Shown here: piece by piece, positions 33,549-44,287 of the stretch
Layout: each line of letters opens with the position of its first letter
Numbering within the stretch: the stretch's first letter is position 1
Assembly: GCA_036924085.1 (NCBI GenBank)
Contig: JAVGWX010000011.1
Span: 91,710,319-91,774,318, forward strand
Origin: Ariolimax columbianus
Taxonomy: Eukaryota > Mollusca > Gastropoda > Stylommatophora > Arionidae
Length of the DNA stretch: 64,000 nt
Direction: 5' to 3'
Program-made: the position numbers and the translations under genes
The notes under the pieces: generated by a model
Seen by the model: only the letters and a program-made list of their open reading frames with translations
What the model was told of the DNA's origin: nothing
The model's database searches: none

Positions 33549-34008
33549 GGTATCGTGTTGCTGTCATGGATGATATTAAGCCCATATTAAAGGATCTCTC
33601 TCTAACAGAATTACTGAGAAAGTGTCTTCAAGGTTACATTCAAAATGCAAATGAGTCATTGAACAGTTTCAAATGGAAATAGTTCCCTCAAATAAAAAGT
33701 CAAGAACTTGTAACTGTAAATACTGCTGTTGTAGTTTGCTGTCTGCATCTTTAGTGATGGATCTAACAGCCTGAAAACAATCCTTCAGGATTTGGTCACT
33801 CAACCGTGTAAATTGATTAATACATTCTGCCGAGAAAAAGGCAGCCTTCGCATACAACATTCCCAAGGAAAAACTAAAGCTGCTTCTCTTGAATCAAGAA
33901 GAGCCATGAGACGTAGGAGACTTGTCTTGGGTGAAGAGCAGACACAAAGAGAGGATCAGCCACATCTTCCTGGGGGGATACTTAGCTATTTCCTGATAAG
34001 GGGTTGAA

Positions 34009-34305
34009 ATATTTTTTATTAATGAATTTTCACGAAGATCGGGCCTGTGATTCACAGAACCGAATATCATTTCAACGATTTTAGAGCTATAGCTTACAGA
34101 CTTGCTTCACTGATAGAACTTCCTTTGTGTTTTAAGGCTCCTGTTTTTTCATACATGGTACAGTAACATGGCAATACAAAGTTCTAAATGTTTTCTATTC
34201 TAAAAGTTCAAATGGCGAGATATAACTTGAAGCATGTGGCCACGGGTTGAATCAATAGGACCGTTGGAGATTTGTCTGTTCTTTTGTTTAACAGATAACT
34301 ATTTT
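34009..34305. other. AT-rich 3' flank of the MULE
   Basis: Unique sequence after the transposase stop; possibly 3' untranslated or terminal sequence. I could not recognise a terminal inverted repeat pair. Confidence 0.35.
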
Positions 34306-34309
34306 TTGG

Positions 34310-34485
34310 GTGGATCTTCCCTCCCTTTAACTGGGTCTTCCCTCTCTTTAACTGGGTCTTTCCTCCCTTTAACTGGGTCTTCCCTCCCTTTAACTGGGTC
34401 TTTCCTCCCTTTAACTGGGTCTTCCCTCCCTTTAACTGGGTCTTCTCTCCCTTTAACTGGGTCTTCCCTCCCTTTAACCAATTCC
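34310..34485. repeat. 21-bp tandem repeat, 8 copies
   Basis: The unit ctgggtcttccctcccttta plus a steps by 21 bases (34331, 34352); the plus frame reads (LTGSSLP)n. Confidence 0.95.
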
Positions 34486-34622
34486 CCCCGTAGGCAGACA
34501 CACCGACTCCCTCCCTTTAACCGATTCCCCCCGAAGAGCCGACACACCGGCTCCTTCCCTTTAACCGAGTCCCCCCCCCCCCCCCCCCCCGTAGGCCGAC
34601 ACACCGGCTCCAAACGTGTTTT
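34486..34622. repeat. ~57-bp repeat, about 2.5 copies, with poly-C
   Basis: Repeats of ccctttaaccgattcccccc, then gccgacacaccggctcc, with a C run at 34571-34591. Confidence 0.85.
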
Positions 34623-34734
34623 AGACTACCACAAAGCCGACACATTATATTCACAACACTTCTTATACATACTCTGTGCACAAACGTTTTCTGATATTGT
34701 ACATTTGTTTGTTAATGAACGGTACTTGTTTTAT

Positions 34735-35005
34735 GTTACAAGAACACATGTGTTCAGTGGGCCACAGTTTTACGTTACAAGAACACGTTTGTTCAGTGGG
34801 CCACAGTTTTACGTTACAAGAACACGTGTGTTCAGTGGGCCACAGCTTTACGTTACAAGAGCACGTGTGTTCAGTGGGCCACAGTTTTACGTTACAAGAA
34901 CACATGTGTTCAGTGGGCCACAGTTTTACGTTATAAGAACACGTGTGTTCAGTGGGCCACAGTTTTACGTTTCAAGAACACATGTGTTCAGTGGGCCACA
35001 GTTTT
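34735..35005. repeat. 39-bp array abutting a CR1 3' fragment, 7 copies
   Basis: The unit acaagaacacatgtgttcag, then tgggccacagttttacgtt, steps by 39 bases (34741, 34780). It encodes 13 residues in frame (TRTHVFSGPQFYV). The last unit runs into ttacaaaaataattaaagaaagatcc, which continues the CR1-like C-terminus. In the better copy at 54.9 kb the same place reads TSTRTRGHSYKLAKERS, so the monomer probably derives from those codons. Confidence 0.9.
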
Positions 35006-35255
35006 ATTTTACAAAAATAATTAAAGAAAGATCCAGGGTGAATATAAGGAACTATTTTTTCTTTGGTTAGAGAGTCGTGAATTCTTGGAATGCATTGCCA
35101 CAGGAAGTAGTGGAGGTGGGAACATTTAATGCATTTAAGAATAGATTGGATGTGCATAGCTTTTAGAGCAAAGAAATGCAAATGATACGGTTGTATACAG
35201 AATCTTCTACAGAGTCTTCTAAGCCAGTATAAAGATGTTAAGTTAAGTGGGCCAT
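35006..35255 (+). mobile_element. CR1-like LINE, 3' end fragment
   Basis: Reads KERSRVNIRNYFFFG, stop, then RVVNSWNALPQEVVEVGTFN and AFKNRLDVHSF, the C-terminus of CR1-type ORF2. The nucleotide sequence matches 54920-55134 closely, including the 3' untranslated segment agtcttctaagccagtataa. It is a severely 5'-truncated copy, typical of LINE insertion. Confidence 0.88.
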
Positions 35256-35299
35256 AGTCTTACAACGTTAAGTGTTCGCATTGGGTGAGTGCGTTAACT

Positions 35300-35680
35300 T
35301 GAGATTAACACACATAAACAAGATATACATACATACAAACATGCATATACACACATAAACAAAATATAAATACATAAATATATTCACACACACGTACACA
35401 CGGACACATACACATACATATACATGCATACATACATACCAACATGCACATACACACATAAACACATACTTAGCGTACCATATCACACATTACATACCAT
35501 ACCACACAATACACACCATGCCACACAATATACACCATACCATACCATTACATACCATTCCATACTTTACACATAATACCATACCATTCACACATACGTA
35601 CAGACACACAAATACACACAGAGAAACACACATACGAACACACACACACACACAGACACACACACATGTGTGGGAGTGAG
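35300..35680. repeat. ACAT/CA-rich microsatellite
   Basis: Mixed acatacat, cacacaca and ccataccaca runs. The VCVCVC-type frames on the minus strand are artefacts. Confidence 0.93.
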
Positions 35681-36184
35681 ATGTGAGACAACATCGAAGG
35701 GGGGACTGGCCATGGTAGCTCATAAAAAGTGTGGCTGACGTAGGAAACTATTTTGCAACTGTTTCTGTTTCTAAGAATCGACTTCACTGCACTCCGGGCA
35801 TACCCATAGGTGCTCATTCTTTCTCATCAAATGGCGTAAGGTATGGATGCTGATGGTCCCTTTAGCTCGCTGTTTGTACACTCTCCTGCTCCGTCCTCTC
35901 ATACGTCATACTCCGCTCGGACCTCGTTTATAATATCTACTTATGTAGGAACAACCAGACTAGCCGACCTACTGACGGTTAGAGCCAGTTCACCCACAGG
36001 TCACCACTAGAGGAAATACATGAGAAATCCATGCCGAACACACCAGAGAAAGACAGCTGCTATAAACTGTAGCGAGAAGAAACGAGTGTTCACTCAGACA
36101 ACCCTCGTGTATAGGACAACCCTCGTGTACAGGACACTCATCTAGAGGGCTGCTCTTGGTGCCAGGGTTTGCTCTGTTGATAAT
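35681..36184. other. Unique sequence with one small coding-like remnant
   Basis: Outside the minus frame at 35771-35902 described separately, nothing is recognised. caaccctcgtgtataggaca is duplicated in tandem near 36099-36135. Confidence 0.45.
35771..35902 (-). pseudogene. Short coding-like remnant with CxxC
   Basis: A 43-codon minus frame containing TISIHTLRHLMRKNEHLWVC then PECSEVDS. The CPEC-type pair in a mixed, non-repetitive peptide is protein-like, possibly half of a zinc-binding module. Family not recognised; chance cannot be excluded. Confidence 0.25.
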
Positions 36185-36828
36185 AGAGTCACACACAGAC
36201 ACACATACAAACACACACATGCACAAATACAAACACACACACACCCAGACACACACAGACACACATACACACACAGACACGCACACATACACAAATACAA
36301 AGACACATATACACAAATACAAAACACACATAAATACACACATACACAAATACAAACACACACACACCCAGACACACACACACAGACACACACACACATA
36401 CACAAATACAAACACACAAATACAAACACACACACACCCAGACACACACATACACACACAGACACATACACAAATACAAAGACACACATACACAAATACA
36501 AACACACAAACAGATACACACATACGCAAATACAAACACACAAACATACACAAATACAAACACAGACATACATAAATACAAACACAGATACACACATACA
36601 CAAATACAGACACACACACACAGACAGAAACATACACACAAACATACACATACACAAATACAGACACACACACAGACACGCAAATACACGAATACAGACA
36701 TACACACAGACAGACAGACACATACACACACACATACACAAATACAGACACACACACATACGCAAATACAGACACACACACAAACACACACGTACACAAA
36801 TACAGACACAGACATGTATTAGACCTCC
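36185..36828. repeat. CA-rich compound microsatellite (cacaaataca)n
   Basis: A nearly G-poor plus-strand tract of ca repeats punctuated by cacaaatacaaacacac and cacccagacacacac. It keeps several frames open but encodes nothing plausible. Confidence 0.96.
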
Positions 36829-37152
36829 CACCCCCCCCCCTTTTCCATGTAACAGACCCGCCTTCAATGTAACAGACCACCCCCCCCCCATGTAACAGAA
36901 CCCCCATGTAACAGACCCCCCCCCCCCCCCCCATGTAACAAACCTCAACCCCATGTAACAGAACCCCAATATAACAGAACCCCCCCCCCCAATGTAACAG
37001 AACCCCCCCCCCGCCATGTAACAGAACCCACCCCCCATGTAACAGAACCCCCATGTAACAGACCACCCCATGTAACAGAACCCCCATGTAACAGAACCCC
37101 CCCCCCCCCCCATCCCCATGTAATAGACCCGAACACCCCCCCCCCCCCCCTC
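36829..37152. repeat. CCATGTAACAGAACCC array with long poly-C runs
   Basis: The unit ccatgtaacagaaccccc recurs about 14 times with C runs of 5-18. Such length variation is typical of slippage and also of sequencing error. Confidence 0.93.
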
Positions 37153-37616
37153 TCCCTCCATACAATTTATTATCTGGACATCCCTGACCACTGGGATCAG
37201 TCAGCGTTACTTTGCCAAATACCATCTTATCCCCCTTTTATTAATTACTTCCCCTGTCGATTTCAAATAAAAGAAACTGAATATTTTTTCTTCCAAAATG
37301 AAAACATGCTTAATGATTGATTGCATAATCTAGCTCATCATTTGTTTCAAATATAACTGTGACTATATTATCTTCTCGGAGATGTGTCGGAATTGGTGGA
37401 ATCTCCGGATATATGTATAGATCGTTTCCAAGTCCTGTAGCTGTTATCCATAACCACAACAACTAATCAACTATGTCATCATCTTGTGGTCCCCGCCGCT
37501 GGTAGTGTGACTGACAGACCGACTGGCAGCTTTCGTCCGTCTTTTCTCCGCTGTGGAACCAAAGATTTCTTACGCCTGTGTTGGGGACGTGTTTTCTGGG
37601 GTTTTTCGGTACACCA
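37153..37616. other. Unique AT-rich sequence; possible LTR end on the minus strand
   Basis: The reverse complement of about 37210-37262 contains caggggaagtaat and aaagggggataag, resembling the possible LTR ends at 14339-14394 and 60911-60950. No gene is recognised. Confidence 0.3.
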
Positions 37617-37924
37617 CTCGTACTCTTGGGACGTGGTCTCTGGTGGGCCTCTTACATCCTCGTACTCTTGGGACGTGGTCTCTGGTGTCTCTCTTACATG
37701 CTCGTGCTCTTGGGACGTGGTCTCTGGTGGGCCTCTTACATCCTCGTACTCTTGAGACGTGGTCTCTGGTGTCTCTCTTACACCCCTCGTACTCTTGGGA
37801 CGTGGTCTCTGGTGGGCCTCTTACATCCCTCGTACTCTTGGGACGTGGTCTCTGGTGGGCCTCTTACATCCCTCGTACTCTTGGGACGTGGTCTCTGGTG
37901 TCCCCCTTCACCCTCGTGCTCTTG
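37617..37924. repeat. 42/43-bp tandem repeat, about 7 copies
   Basis: The unit tactcttgggacgtggtctc, then tggtgggcctcttacatcctcg, steps by 42 or 43 bases, with a tggtgtctctc variant. Confidence 0.95.
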
Positions 37925-38458
37925 ACATAAGCCGTTTACATGGGCCGCACAGACTAAAGCTTCGTCTAAGGGCGGCTAGTGCGCACCCCCTCCTGAGCTT
38001 ATGTAACAGATCCCAGTGGAACATAAGTGTTTAGAGCTTAAGAAATTGAAGATGGCAAATGTATTCTTTAAGAGTCAAATATTGCCTAAGCAATAGCGAA
38101 GTGAGGTCAAGCAAGGGTCAACACAACGTCTGTGCCAATACAATTAAGCAGCTTAAACGAGAGACCGGAGTGAGAAGTTAGTATTTACTATAAGTTGAAA
38201 ATTGTCTGGATTGAATGCAGGTCTTAGATTTAACCATTCTTAGTATCGTACTGGTACCAGAAATAAGGAGGTGAGGGGAGATTGACGACAAGGAGTCACC
38301 GCACGCCAGGCTGTCACACTTGGAGTGACAGTGAGTGACGTGTAGATATTTGAATCAATCAGACTCTAGAAGGGACTGGTCGAATGAGATTGATGACTTA
38401 CCAGCCAGGTGGGGAGGACCACTCGGCAACTATTGGCTTTCCAGGATTACAAATGGTC

Positions 38459-38465
38459 TATAAAG
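38459..38465 (+). promoter_or_regulatory. TATA-like box of LTR-like copy A
   Basis: tataaag at the position equivalent to tatataa in copy B, about 70 bases before the shared atcatacac block; a (ag)n tract (38491-38510) lies between. Confidence 0.4.
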
Positions 38466-38789
38466 AGATAATAGATGAGAGATTTGGGATAGAGAGAGAG
38501 AGAGAGAGAGCGTTTACTGGGTAGTTATCCTATCATACACAGAGAGCCTTGCATTTCGCTCACATGTGAGAATGAGGCACACCCTGCAAACAATATCAGA
38601 AAGAGATCTAGTCATTTGAGAGTGAAAATATGTGTTGTGGAACGGTACGTACGATAAGGATTCTGTGACATCCTGGGACTGTGATTCCAAAAGCTTGTGG
38701 TACGTACGATAAGGATTTGCAGAATCCTGATACTGCGATCCAGAAGGCTCGCGGTACGTGGTACGATAAGGAGCATGGAGCATGGGCGT

Positions 38790-39199
38790 TAGGGCAGGGG
38801 TGATGTGACCGGCGATTCTGGGAACAAGAGTTACCTGAATCTGTGCCATGGTCACTCACCATCTCGACACTTAAGTCGACAAAGGATACGAGGGGTTAGG
38901 GAAAGAATGTGTTTGGTACAGGTGGGGGTCAGGAACTTGCCACTCTGGCGTTCCGATTTAGGTAGTGGGGGGTTAATGGCAGTCAGAAGTCGTCACGTTC
39001 TTTTGCTGCGACATTTAGACTGACATGATATCTGAGTGATTCGTCAAATAACAACTAGTTGGAGGTAGATCCAAACTAGGGTGATGGCTAAGTCAGACAA
39101 CAAACAGGCCATTGGACAGCCAAGAAGTTGTTTGAGACTATATAATACTCGGCAATGAAGAACTCTACAGGCTGGCGTAGAGAGACTGAGACACGGTCT

Positions 39200-39240
<41 letters not shown>

Positions 39241-40030
39241 AGAAAGAATGAGCTGCATGGACTAGCTAGCAGGCGTATTAAAAGTTTGTGACTGATAGAA
39301 TGTGTTGCAGTGTGACTGAACCAGCATACGCCTTTGAGTCGTGGCCAGTCGCCCTATAAGTGTGTGTGCTGGACAGCCTGTGACTAGAAGTGATCTGAAT
39401 GTCTCGAATATTGTACAGGACACTGAGTGAACGATGTGTGTTCTGAAGTATGTGTATGCACAGATCGACTGAGTGTGTGACCATAAATGAATACGTGATT
39501 CCGACTAGATAGACGTGATCGAAGTATTTGTGAATAGACAGATCGCCTGTCTGAAGGGATCTGAGCGTGAGTGGGTGCACAGAACGGCAGAGTACAGAAT
39601 AGGATCATGAAGACGAGTTTGTGAGAGTGTGTTGAGTGTGTAGATAAGGGGAGGGGAGGGTGGTGGCTAGAACTGGGTTGAATGAAAATGGACGAGTTAA
39701 CAAAAGCTAATGCTTAAAACTTCCGCTGTAGTTAATATTTATGTTAATATAAATAATATATGATCACAGGTTGTTGGAGAGTGTTTGCTGTGTTATTTGC
39801 TGTGTGTGGTCGTGGATGATGTGGATGCATGTTCTAACATTCTAGATAAATAATTACTCAGCGACATATGCGACTGCTTGTTGTACTTGGTGTGATAGTT
39901 GTTGTGTAACACTCTAGGACAGCAACCTCTAAGGCTTGTTGGTGTAATGGTGGTTCTGGGACAGCAACCTCTAAGGCTTGTTGGTGTAATGGTGGTTCTG
40001 GGACAGCAACCTCTAAGGCATGTTGGTGTA
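38790..40030. mobile_element. Extra segment within copy A, possible nested insertion
   Basis: Copy B lacks this stretch; the shared gtacgataagga phrase lies on both sides. Inside are a tatataata at 39139, a (ga)n tract at 39203-39238 and a 42-bp repeat of about 2.6 copies at 39918-40025 (gacagcaacctctaaggctt). It could be a second promoter-bearing element inserted into copy A. No coding sequence is recognised. Confidence 0.4.
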
Positions 40031-40734
40031 ATGGTGTGATGGTACGATAAGGATTTTTGTGAAATCATGTGACTATGATCCTAAAGGCCAGTGGGTACGA
40101 ACAAGAGAGGTGCATTATAAGAGCCCTGAGGAAATCCATTTGTTGAGTACACATGTAACAAGGACCTGAGAGGGACAGGCCTCAAGCGCTTGAAAACTTG
40201 TAACTGGTATAACAGTAAGTTATAGCTAGAGTCTCCTGCGGCAGCTCCTTGCAAACCATTTTCATTCTTCGACAGTCTGAGACTGAGTTATAGCTGGAGC
40301 CTCCTTCGACAGTATGAGACTGAGTTGTAGCTGGAGTGTCCTTCCTGAGCTCAATCTAACACACGTTCATACGCTCGACAGCCTAGGACAGTCAACCCGG
40401 AAGACGAGACATTCATCTAACAACCTTGACGACCCGGTGGATCGACTAAAGACGAGCTACCTAGTTAACCACTACTTGTAACAAGATTAGGTTTCCTTTT
40501 AGTTCAGATATGAGACGGAGAACCTGGGTCAATTAGTTACTGAGGTCACACTAAGACCTCATGATTGAACCCTCTGTGTTAGTTTATGACATTGTTGAGT
40601 TTCGTAGTTCCTTTCTTGTGTGTGATATTGTTGTCAGAAATAAATGTATTTTCTTCTTTTATGGTTAACACAAGGTTGAGTGTTTCCTATGTTGATGCCA
40701 TAACGTTATGTAGTACATGTTGTAACTCCCATGT

Positions 40735-41020
40735 AGTCCATGTTGTAACTCACAACTCTCATTTTGTAACTCACAACTCTCATGTAGTCCATGTTGTAAC
40801 TCACAACTCTCATGGTGTAACTCACAACTCTCATGTAGTCCATGTTGTAACTCACAACTCTCATGGTGTAACTCACAACTCTCATTTTGTAACTCACAAC
40901 TCTCATTTTGTAACTCACAGCTCTCATGTAGTCCATGCTGTAACTCACAACTCTCATTTTGTAACTCACAACTCTCATTTTGTAACTCACAACTCTCATT
41001 TTGTAACTCACAACTCTCAT
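40735..41020. repeat. 21/30-bp composite array at the 3' end of copy A
   Basis: tgtaactcacaactctcatt units of 21 bases alternate with longer units carrying gtagtccatg (30). Copy B has one tagtccatgg-type unit here, so the array grew after the copies separated. Confidence 0.93.
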
Positions 41021-41030
41021 GTTACAATAC

Positions 41031-41999
41031 CTGTACGACTCATGGACGGACTCGCCGGCCAGCCCTGCCTGTTATTTGGGTTTCGTCATGTATCTGCCTC
41101 ACGTGCTCGTTCCTAAGCTGGGCCTATCCAACATGGCCTCAGTCACGTGATACGTTTTCCACTGCTCCGTTGACCAGCTCTACCTGATTACTAAGTGTGC
41201 TAGCTAGCAATGTTGTTATATGACTACCCTACCTGGATACTAAGAGTGCTAGCCTGCCCTCCACTGAGCGCCTCTCTCCGTCGCCTGCTTCCACCGAGCG
41301 TCTCTCTCCGTCCACTGCCCTCCACCGAGCGTATCTCTCTGTCGCCTGCCCTCCACTGAGCGTCTCTCTCTAAAGTCTCAATGTCTTTAACAAAAATATG
41401 CCTCCTGTCTCTCCACCAGGATTTATATTCGATCTGTCTCTCCAGATCGCGCGATGTCTAAAACTTCCTGGGTTTAGTCCGCAGCTTTCCATTATCTCCC
41501 ATCCTGATCTCGCGGTTTTCAGACGACGCGGGTTTGTCGGCGGCAACAAATCTACTTGTCTACCACCGTTACCGGCTCACGTGTAGATAGACATCTGGTC
41601 GATGTTACATCATATTACCTCAAATTAACTAAACCCCCACCTGCGTAGATCGAGGCAAAATCCTTCGTGGTTCGTTTTGGTTACTCAAATTCTGACGGGA
41701 CAGAGTTCAGCTGCAATGACGCGTCCCTAGTTAAATCCCAAGAAAGAGAAAGAAAAATGGTTGTCTAAGCTCATCCTACGTCTTTCCAATTCTGTTAAAG
41801 CTGCTTCAGTGTCCCTACAGCTAACATCTGTTACATATCAACTAAATGTGCTAGCTAACATTCTTGTTAACAGACTACACCACTTGACTACTAAATGTGC
41901 TAGCTAACAGTCTTGTTAACAGACTACACCACTTGACTACTAAACAGTATATCTCACAGACACGCCTACACGAATAGTCTCTGTACAGCTCGTGTCATA
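41031..41999. other. Unique sequence with two short duplications
   Basis: 41265-41370 holds about 3 copies of a ~32-bp unit (ctccaccgagcgtctctctc). 41835-41945 holds a 56-bp unit (aaatgtgctagctaacattc) in two copies. The rest shows no gene; the 62-codon frame at 41398 has no recognisable motif. Confidence 0.5.
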
Positions 42000-42135
42000 A
42001 GCTCGGATGGCCAGTGTGTTCAGTAGATAGAGCACCCAGCCATGTTTGTATTGGTCCAGTAAGAGGAAGCCCTTGCCAGGTCTAATGGTGCTCTACAATT
42101 CTCAGTACCAATGATTTTCTGACCTTTTTCTGATC
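42000..42135. other. Weak tRNA/SINE-like stretch
   Basis: ggatggccagtgtgttcagt then agatagagcaccc loosely resembles a tRNA D-arm/A box, but no convincing B box or fold follows. Not called as a tRNA. Confidence 0.15.
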
Positions 42136-42405
42136 AAGCGTGTCTGGTGACTCTGATCAAGTGTGTCTGGTGACTCTGATCACGCGTGTCTGGTGACTGA
42201 TCACGCGTGTCTGGTGACTCTGATCAAGTGTGTCGGATGACTCCGATCACGCGTGTTTGGTGACTCTTATCAAACGTGTTTTTTTACTCTGATCAAACAT
42301 GTTTAGTGACACTGATCAAACGTGTTTGGTGACTCTGATCAAGCGTATTTGGTGACTGATCAAACGTGTTTTTTTAACTCTGATCAAACATGTATGGTGA
42401 CTCAA
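42136..42405. repeat. 23-bp tandem repeat, about 11 copies
   Basis: The unit gatcaagcgtgtctggtgac plus tct with variants gatcacgcg, gatcaaacg and ttttttact. Confidence 0.92.
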
Positions 42406-42509
42406 ATGAATTACTTACTAAGTCTGTAATGTTTGCTTGTCGACTCGGTTGTTGTATCATCATATAGAGTGCACTCCACAGCTGCATGGGTCTGTCGGTC
42501 TGGTCTAGT

Positions 42510-42602
42510 CTGACTGTGTGTAGATGTGCTGTGAATGTAGGTCTCTCTGGCTGTGTGTAGATATGCTGTGAATGTAGGTCTGTCTGGATGTGTGTAGATC
42601 CA
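42510..42602. repeat. ~38-bp repeat, about 2.4 copies
   Basis: tgtgtgtagatatgctgtga plus atgtaggtctgtctgg recurs. Confidence 0.85.
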
Positions 42603-42608
42603 TTTCTT

Positions 42609-42959
42609 TCAATGTGAATCTGATTCTTGAATATAATTATGAATCTCCTTCGCTAGATATTCCTGTGTATTGTCCAGCTTTTTATCTTTGTTTGTTGTTG
42701 ACGTTTCTATTCCAGCGGCAGCCAGCGCGCGCTCAGCAACACAATACAAGTGAGGTCGTGCGCGTTGAGGTTGGGTCAGTTCACTCCTGACGTCTTCGAG
42801 GTTAACCCGATTTGTGGCTCTTCTCAGAGATGAGATGTCTGGAGTCTGTCCTGCTATCATTGCCAATCCGAGGGCAAGTTGAGGGCCAGTATAGGAGAGC
42901 TCGCTATCAATTTGTTTAGATTGAGTAAGCCCATTTGGTTGTCTGAGTTGTGCCTCGTT
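42609..42959 (-). pseudogene. Unidentified protein-like open frame, about 116 codons
   Basis: Open on the minus strand from just after a stop near 42961 to the stop at 42609; the first ATG is at 42866. It is not repetitive and has normal amino-acid variety: LSYTGPQLALGLAMIAGQTP, LRRATNRVNLEDVRSELTQ, ARPHLYCVAERALAAAGIE and an acidic, Lys-rich end. The higher GC content of 42710-42850 sets it apart from the AT-rich flanks. It may be an unrecognised TE protein fragment or a real exon. No splice context or promoter is clear. Confidence 0.35.
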
Positions 42960-43118
42960 AAGTTAAAGGCCTCCAGCTCATCAATGGGGGCCTTAACTAG
43001 GTGGTGGATCAATTGGGGCCACTTAGGAAAACGTGAGTTGTAGGTATTTGTTGAGCACAGAGGGGTGAGTGGTAGACGCTTGTCTTGGGCACAATTACTA
43101 CCCGACCGACACTGTGAT

Positions 43119-43405
43119 CAGTACTCACACATCCAGTACTCACACGTCCAGTACTCCCACATCCAGTACTCAAACATCCAGTACTCACACATCCAATACT
43201 CACATATCCAGTATTAACACATCAAGTACTCACACATCCAGTACTCACACATCCATTTCTAACACATCCAGTACTCACACATCCAGTACTCACACATCCA
43301 TTTCTAACACATCCAGTACTCACATATCCAGTTCTCACATCCGGTACTCACACATGCAGTACTCACACATCCAGTACTCACATCCAGCACTCCTCACATC
43401 CAGTA
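43119..43405. repeat. 15-bp minisatellite, about 19 copies
   Basis: The unit ccagtactcacacat with variants tttctaacacat and attaacacat; the plus frame reads (SSTHT)n. Confidence 0.95.
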
Positions 43406-43699
43406 GTATTGATCTGGAAAAGCAGAATGAGAAACAGTGCCATTCTAACACACCTCAGCAGATATTATAATAAAGATTCTCAGTACTATTCTATTCTTAG
43501 TTCATCCTACGTCACTGCACCATTTTGTTAGATTGTACAAGAATCTTCCAACCTGCTTCTGTTGAAGATATTAGGTCACGGAATCATTGATTATCAGGGT
43601 ATTATTAATGGCGGATTTCCTTTCCCAGAAATAAAATAGGATATGGCAGAAGCACTTCTCGAGTCAAAAACGTTTGTCAAGTTCACAACTGAAAATTTT
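43406..43699. other. Unassigned unique sequence
   Basis: AT-rich; no motif recognised. Confidence 0.4.
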
Positions 43700-43872
43700 T
43701 TGATTCAATTCAACATGTAGAAGAAGCAATTCAACATGTAGAACACGTAATTCAACATGTATAATAAGAAATTCAACATGTAGAACAAGAAATTCAACAT
43801 GTAGAACAAGCAATTCAACATGTAGAACAAGCAATTCAACATGTAAAACAAGCAATTCAACATGTACAAGAA
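43700..43872. repeat. 21-bp tandem repeat, 8 copies
   Basis: The unit caattcaacatgtagaacaa plus g steps by 21 bases (43801, 43822). Confidence 0.95.
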
Positions 43873-44077
43873 GCTACCAGAGACAGAAGCACACTCGACC
43901 TAAACTGCGTTTTACAATGTTAAAATACCAAATCTCAGCAACGAATTAAACAAAATTGTTTAAATGTTTCATATAACCTGCACATCACCATGTCCCACGG
44001 GTGAATAGATTTTTTTTCTTTCGCCCACAAACATTTAGAATACAATCATCATTATTTATAGAATACAAAAGGCCCAG

Positions 44078-44287
44078 CCCTCCCAATGAAACGAGCCCTC
44101 CCAATGAAACGAGCCCTCCCAATGAAACGAGCCCTCTAAATGAAATCAGACCTCCCAACGAAACTAGCCCTCCCAATGAAACGAGCCCTCCCAATGAAAC
44201 AAGCCCTCCCAATGAAACCAGCCCTCCCAATGAAACACGCCCATCCAATGAAACGAGCCCTCCCAATGAAACCAGCCGTCCCAGTCT
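44078..44287. repeat. 18-bp minisatellite, about 11 copies
   Basis: The unit ccctcccaatgaaacgag; the plus frame reads (SPPNET)n and the minus frame (LVSLGG)n. Confidence 0.95.

Larger units (their letters stand above)
31321..34008 (+). pseudogene. Mutator-like (MULE) transposase pseudogene
   Basis: Pieces of one transposase lie in order. ATG at 31321 starts MASDRKFNKSVSKKCKF, a basic N-terminus ended by a stop at 31456. Around 31627-31750 is TIVDLGLLGQNIADRLTC then TYCQSTLQL, with a CxxC. Near 32060 is KINLINLCAAFTMRCIG. At 32489-32577 is DIDVSCDGTWMTRGHST, carrying the first catalytic Asp of the SVDGTW-RRGH motif. At 32952-33015 is ERKSKATSKKCNSCQYWE. At 33551-33682 is LTELLRKCLQGYIQNANESL, the LL-RCLHG-TQN-NESLN motif. 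From 33750 to the stop at 34008 is FSDGSNSLKTILQDL and an Arg-rich tail. These match the Mutator transposase domain of animal MULEs. Six tandem arrays, frameshifts and stops show it is dead. Confidence 0.85.
38002..41030 (+). mobile_element. LTR-like dispersed repeat, copy A, with internal expansions
   Basis: Aligns by eye with copy B at 44405-46250. Shared blocks are tgtaacagat at the 5' end, gtcaagcaagggtcaacaca, cgagagaccg-agtgagag, accagccag, a TATA-like box, atcatacac, ggacaccctg/cacaccctg, the tacgataaggatt repeat, aacctgggt, atggttaac and cgttatgtagt. It ends near catgttaca at 41028. TGTAACA...TGTTACA is the usual form of a retroelement LTR. A ~1.2-kb segment (38790-40030) is absent from copy B. 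No gag, pol or second LTR is seen. Confidence 0.6.

Noticed and set aside
35990..37225. 411- and 349-codon Cys/Val-rich minus frames
   Set aside because: They are translations of CA-rich and C-rich microsatellites.
38002..41030. Complete LTR retrotransposon between copies A and B (38.0-46.3 kb)
   Set aside because: The two copies are in direct orientation about 3.4 kb apart, but the sequence between them shows no gag, protease, RT or integrase motif, only minisatellites and an unrecognised frame, and they are too diverged for a recent pair.
42000..42110. tRNA-like stretch ggatggccagtgtgttcag...agagcaccc
   Set aside because: The A-box resemblance is loose, no B box or acceptor pairing could be found, and the 3' side runs into a 23-bp array.
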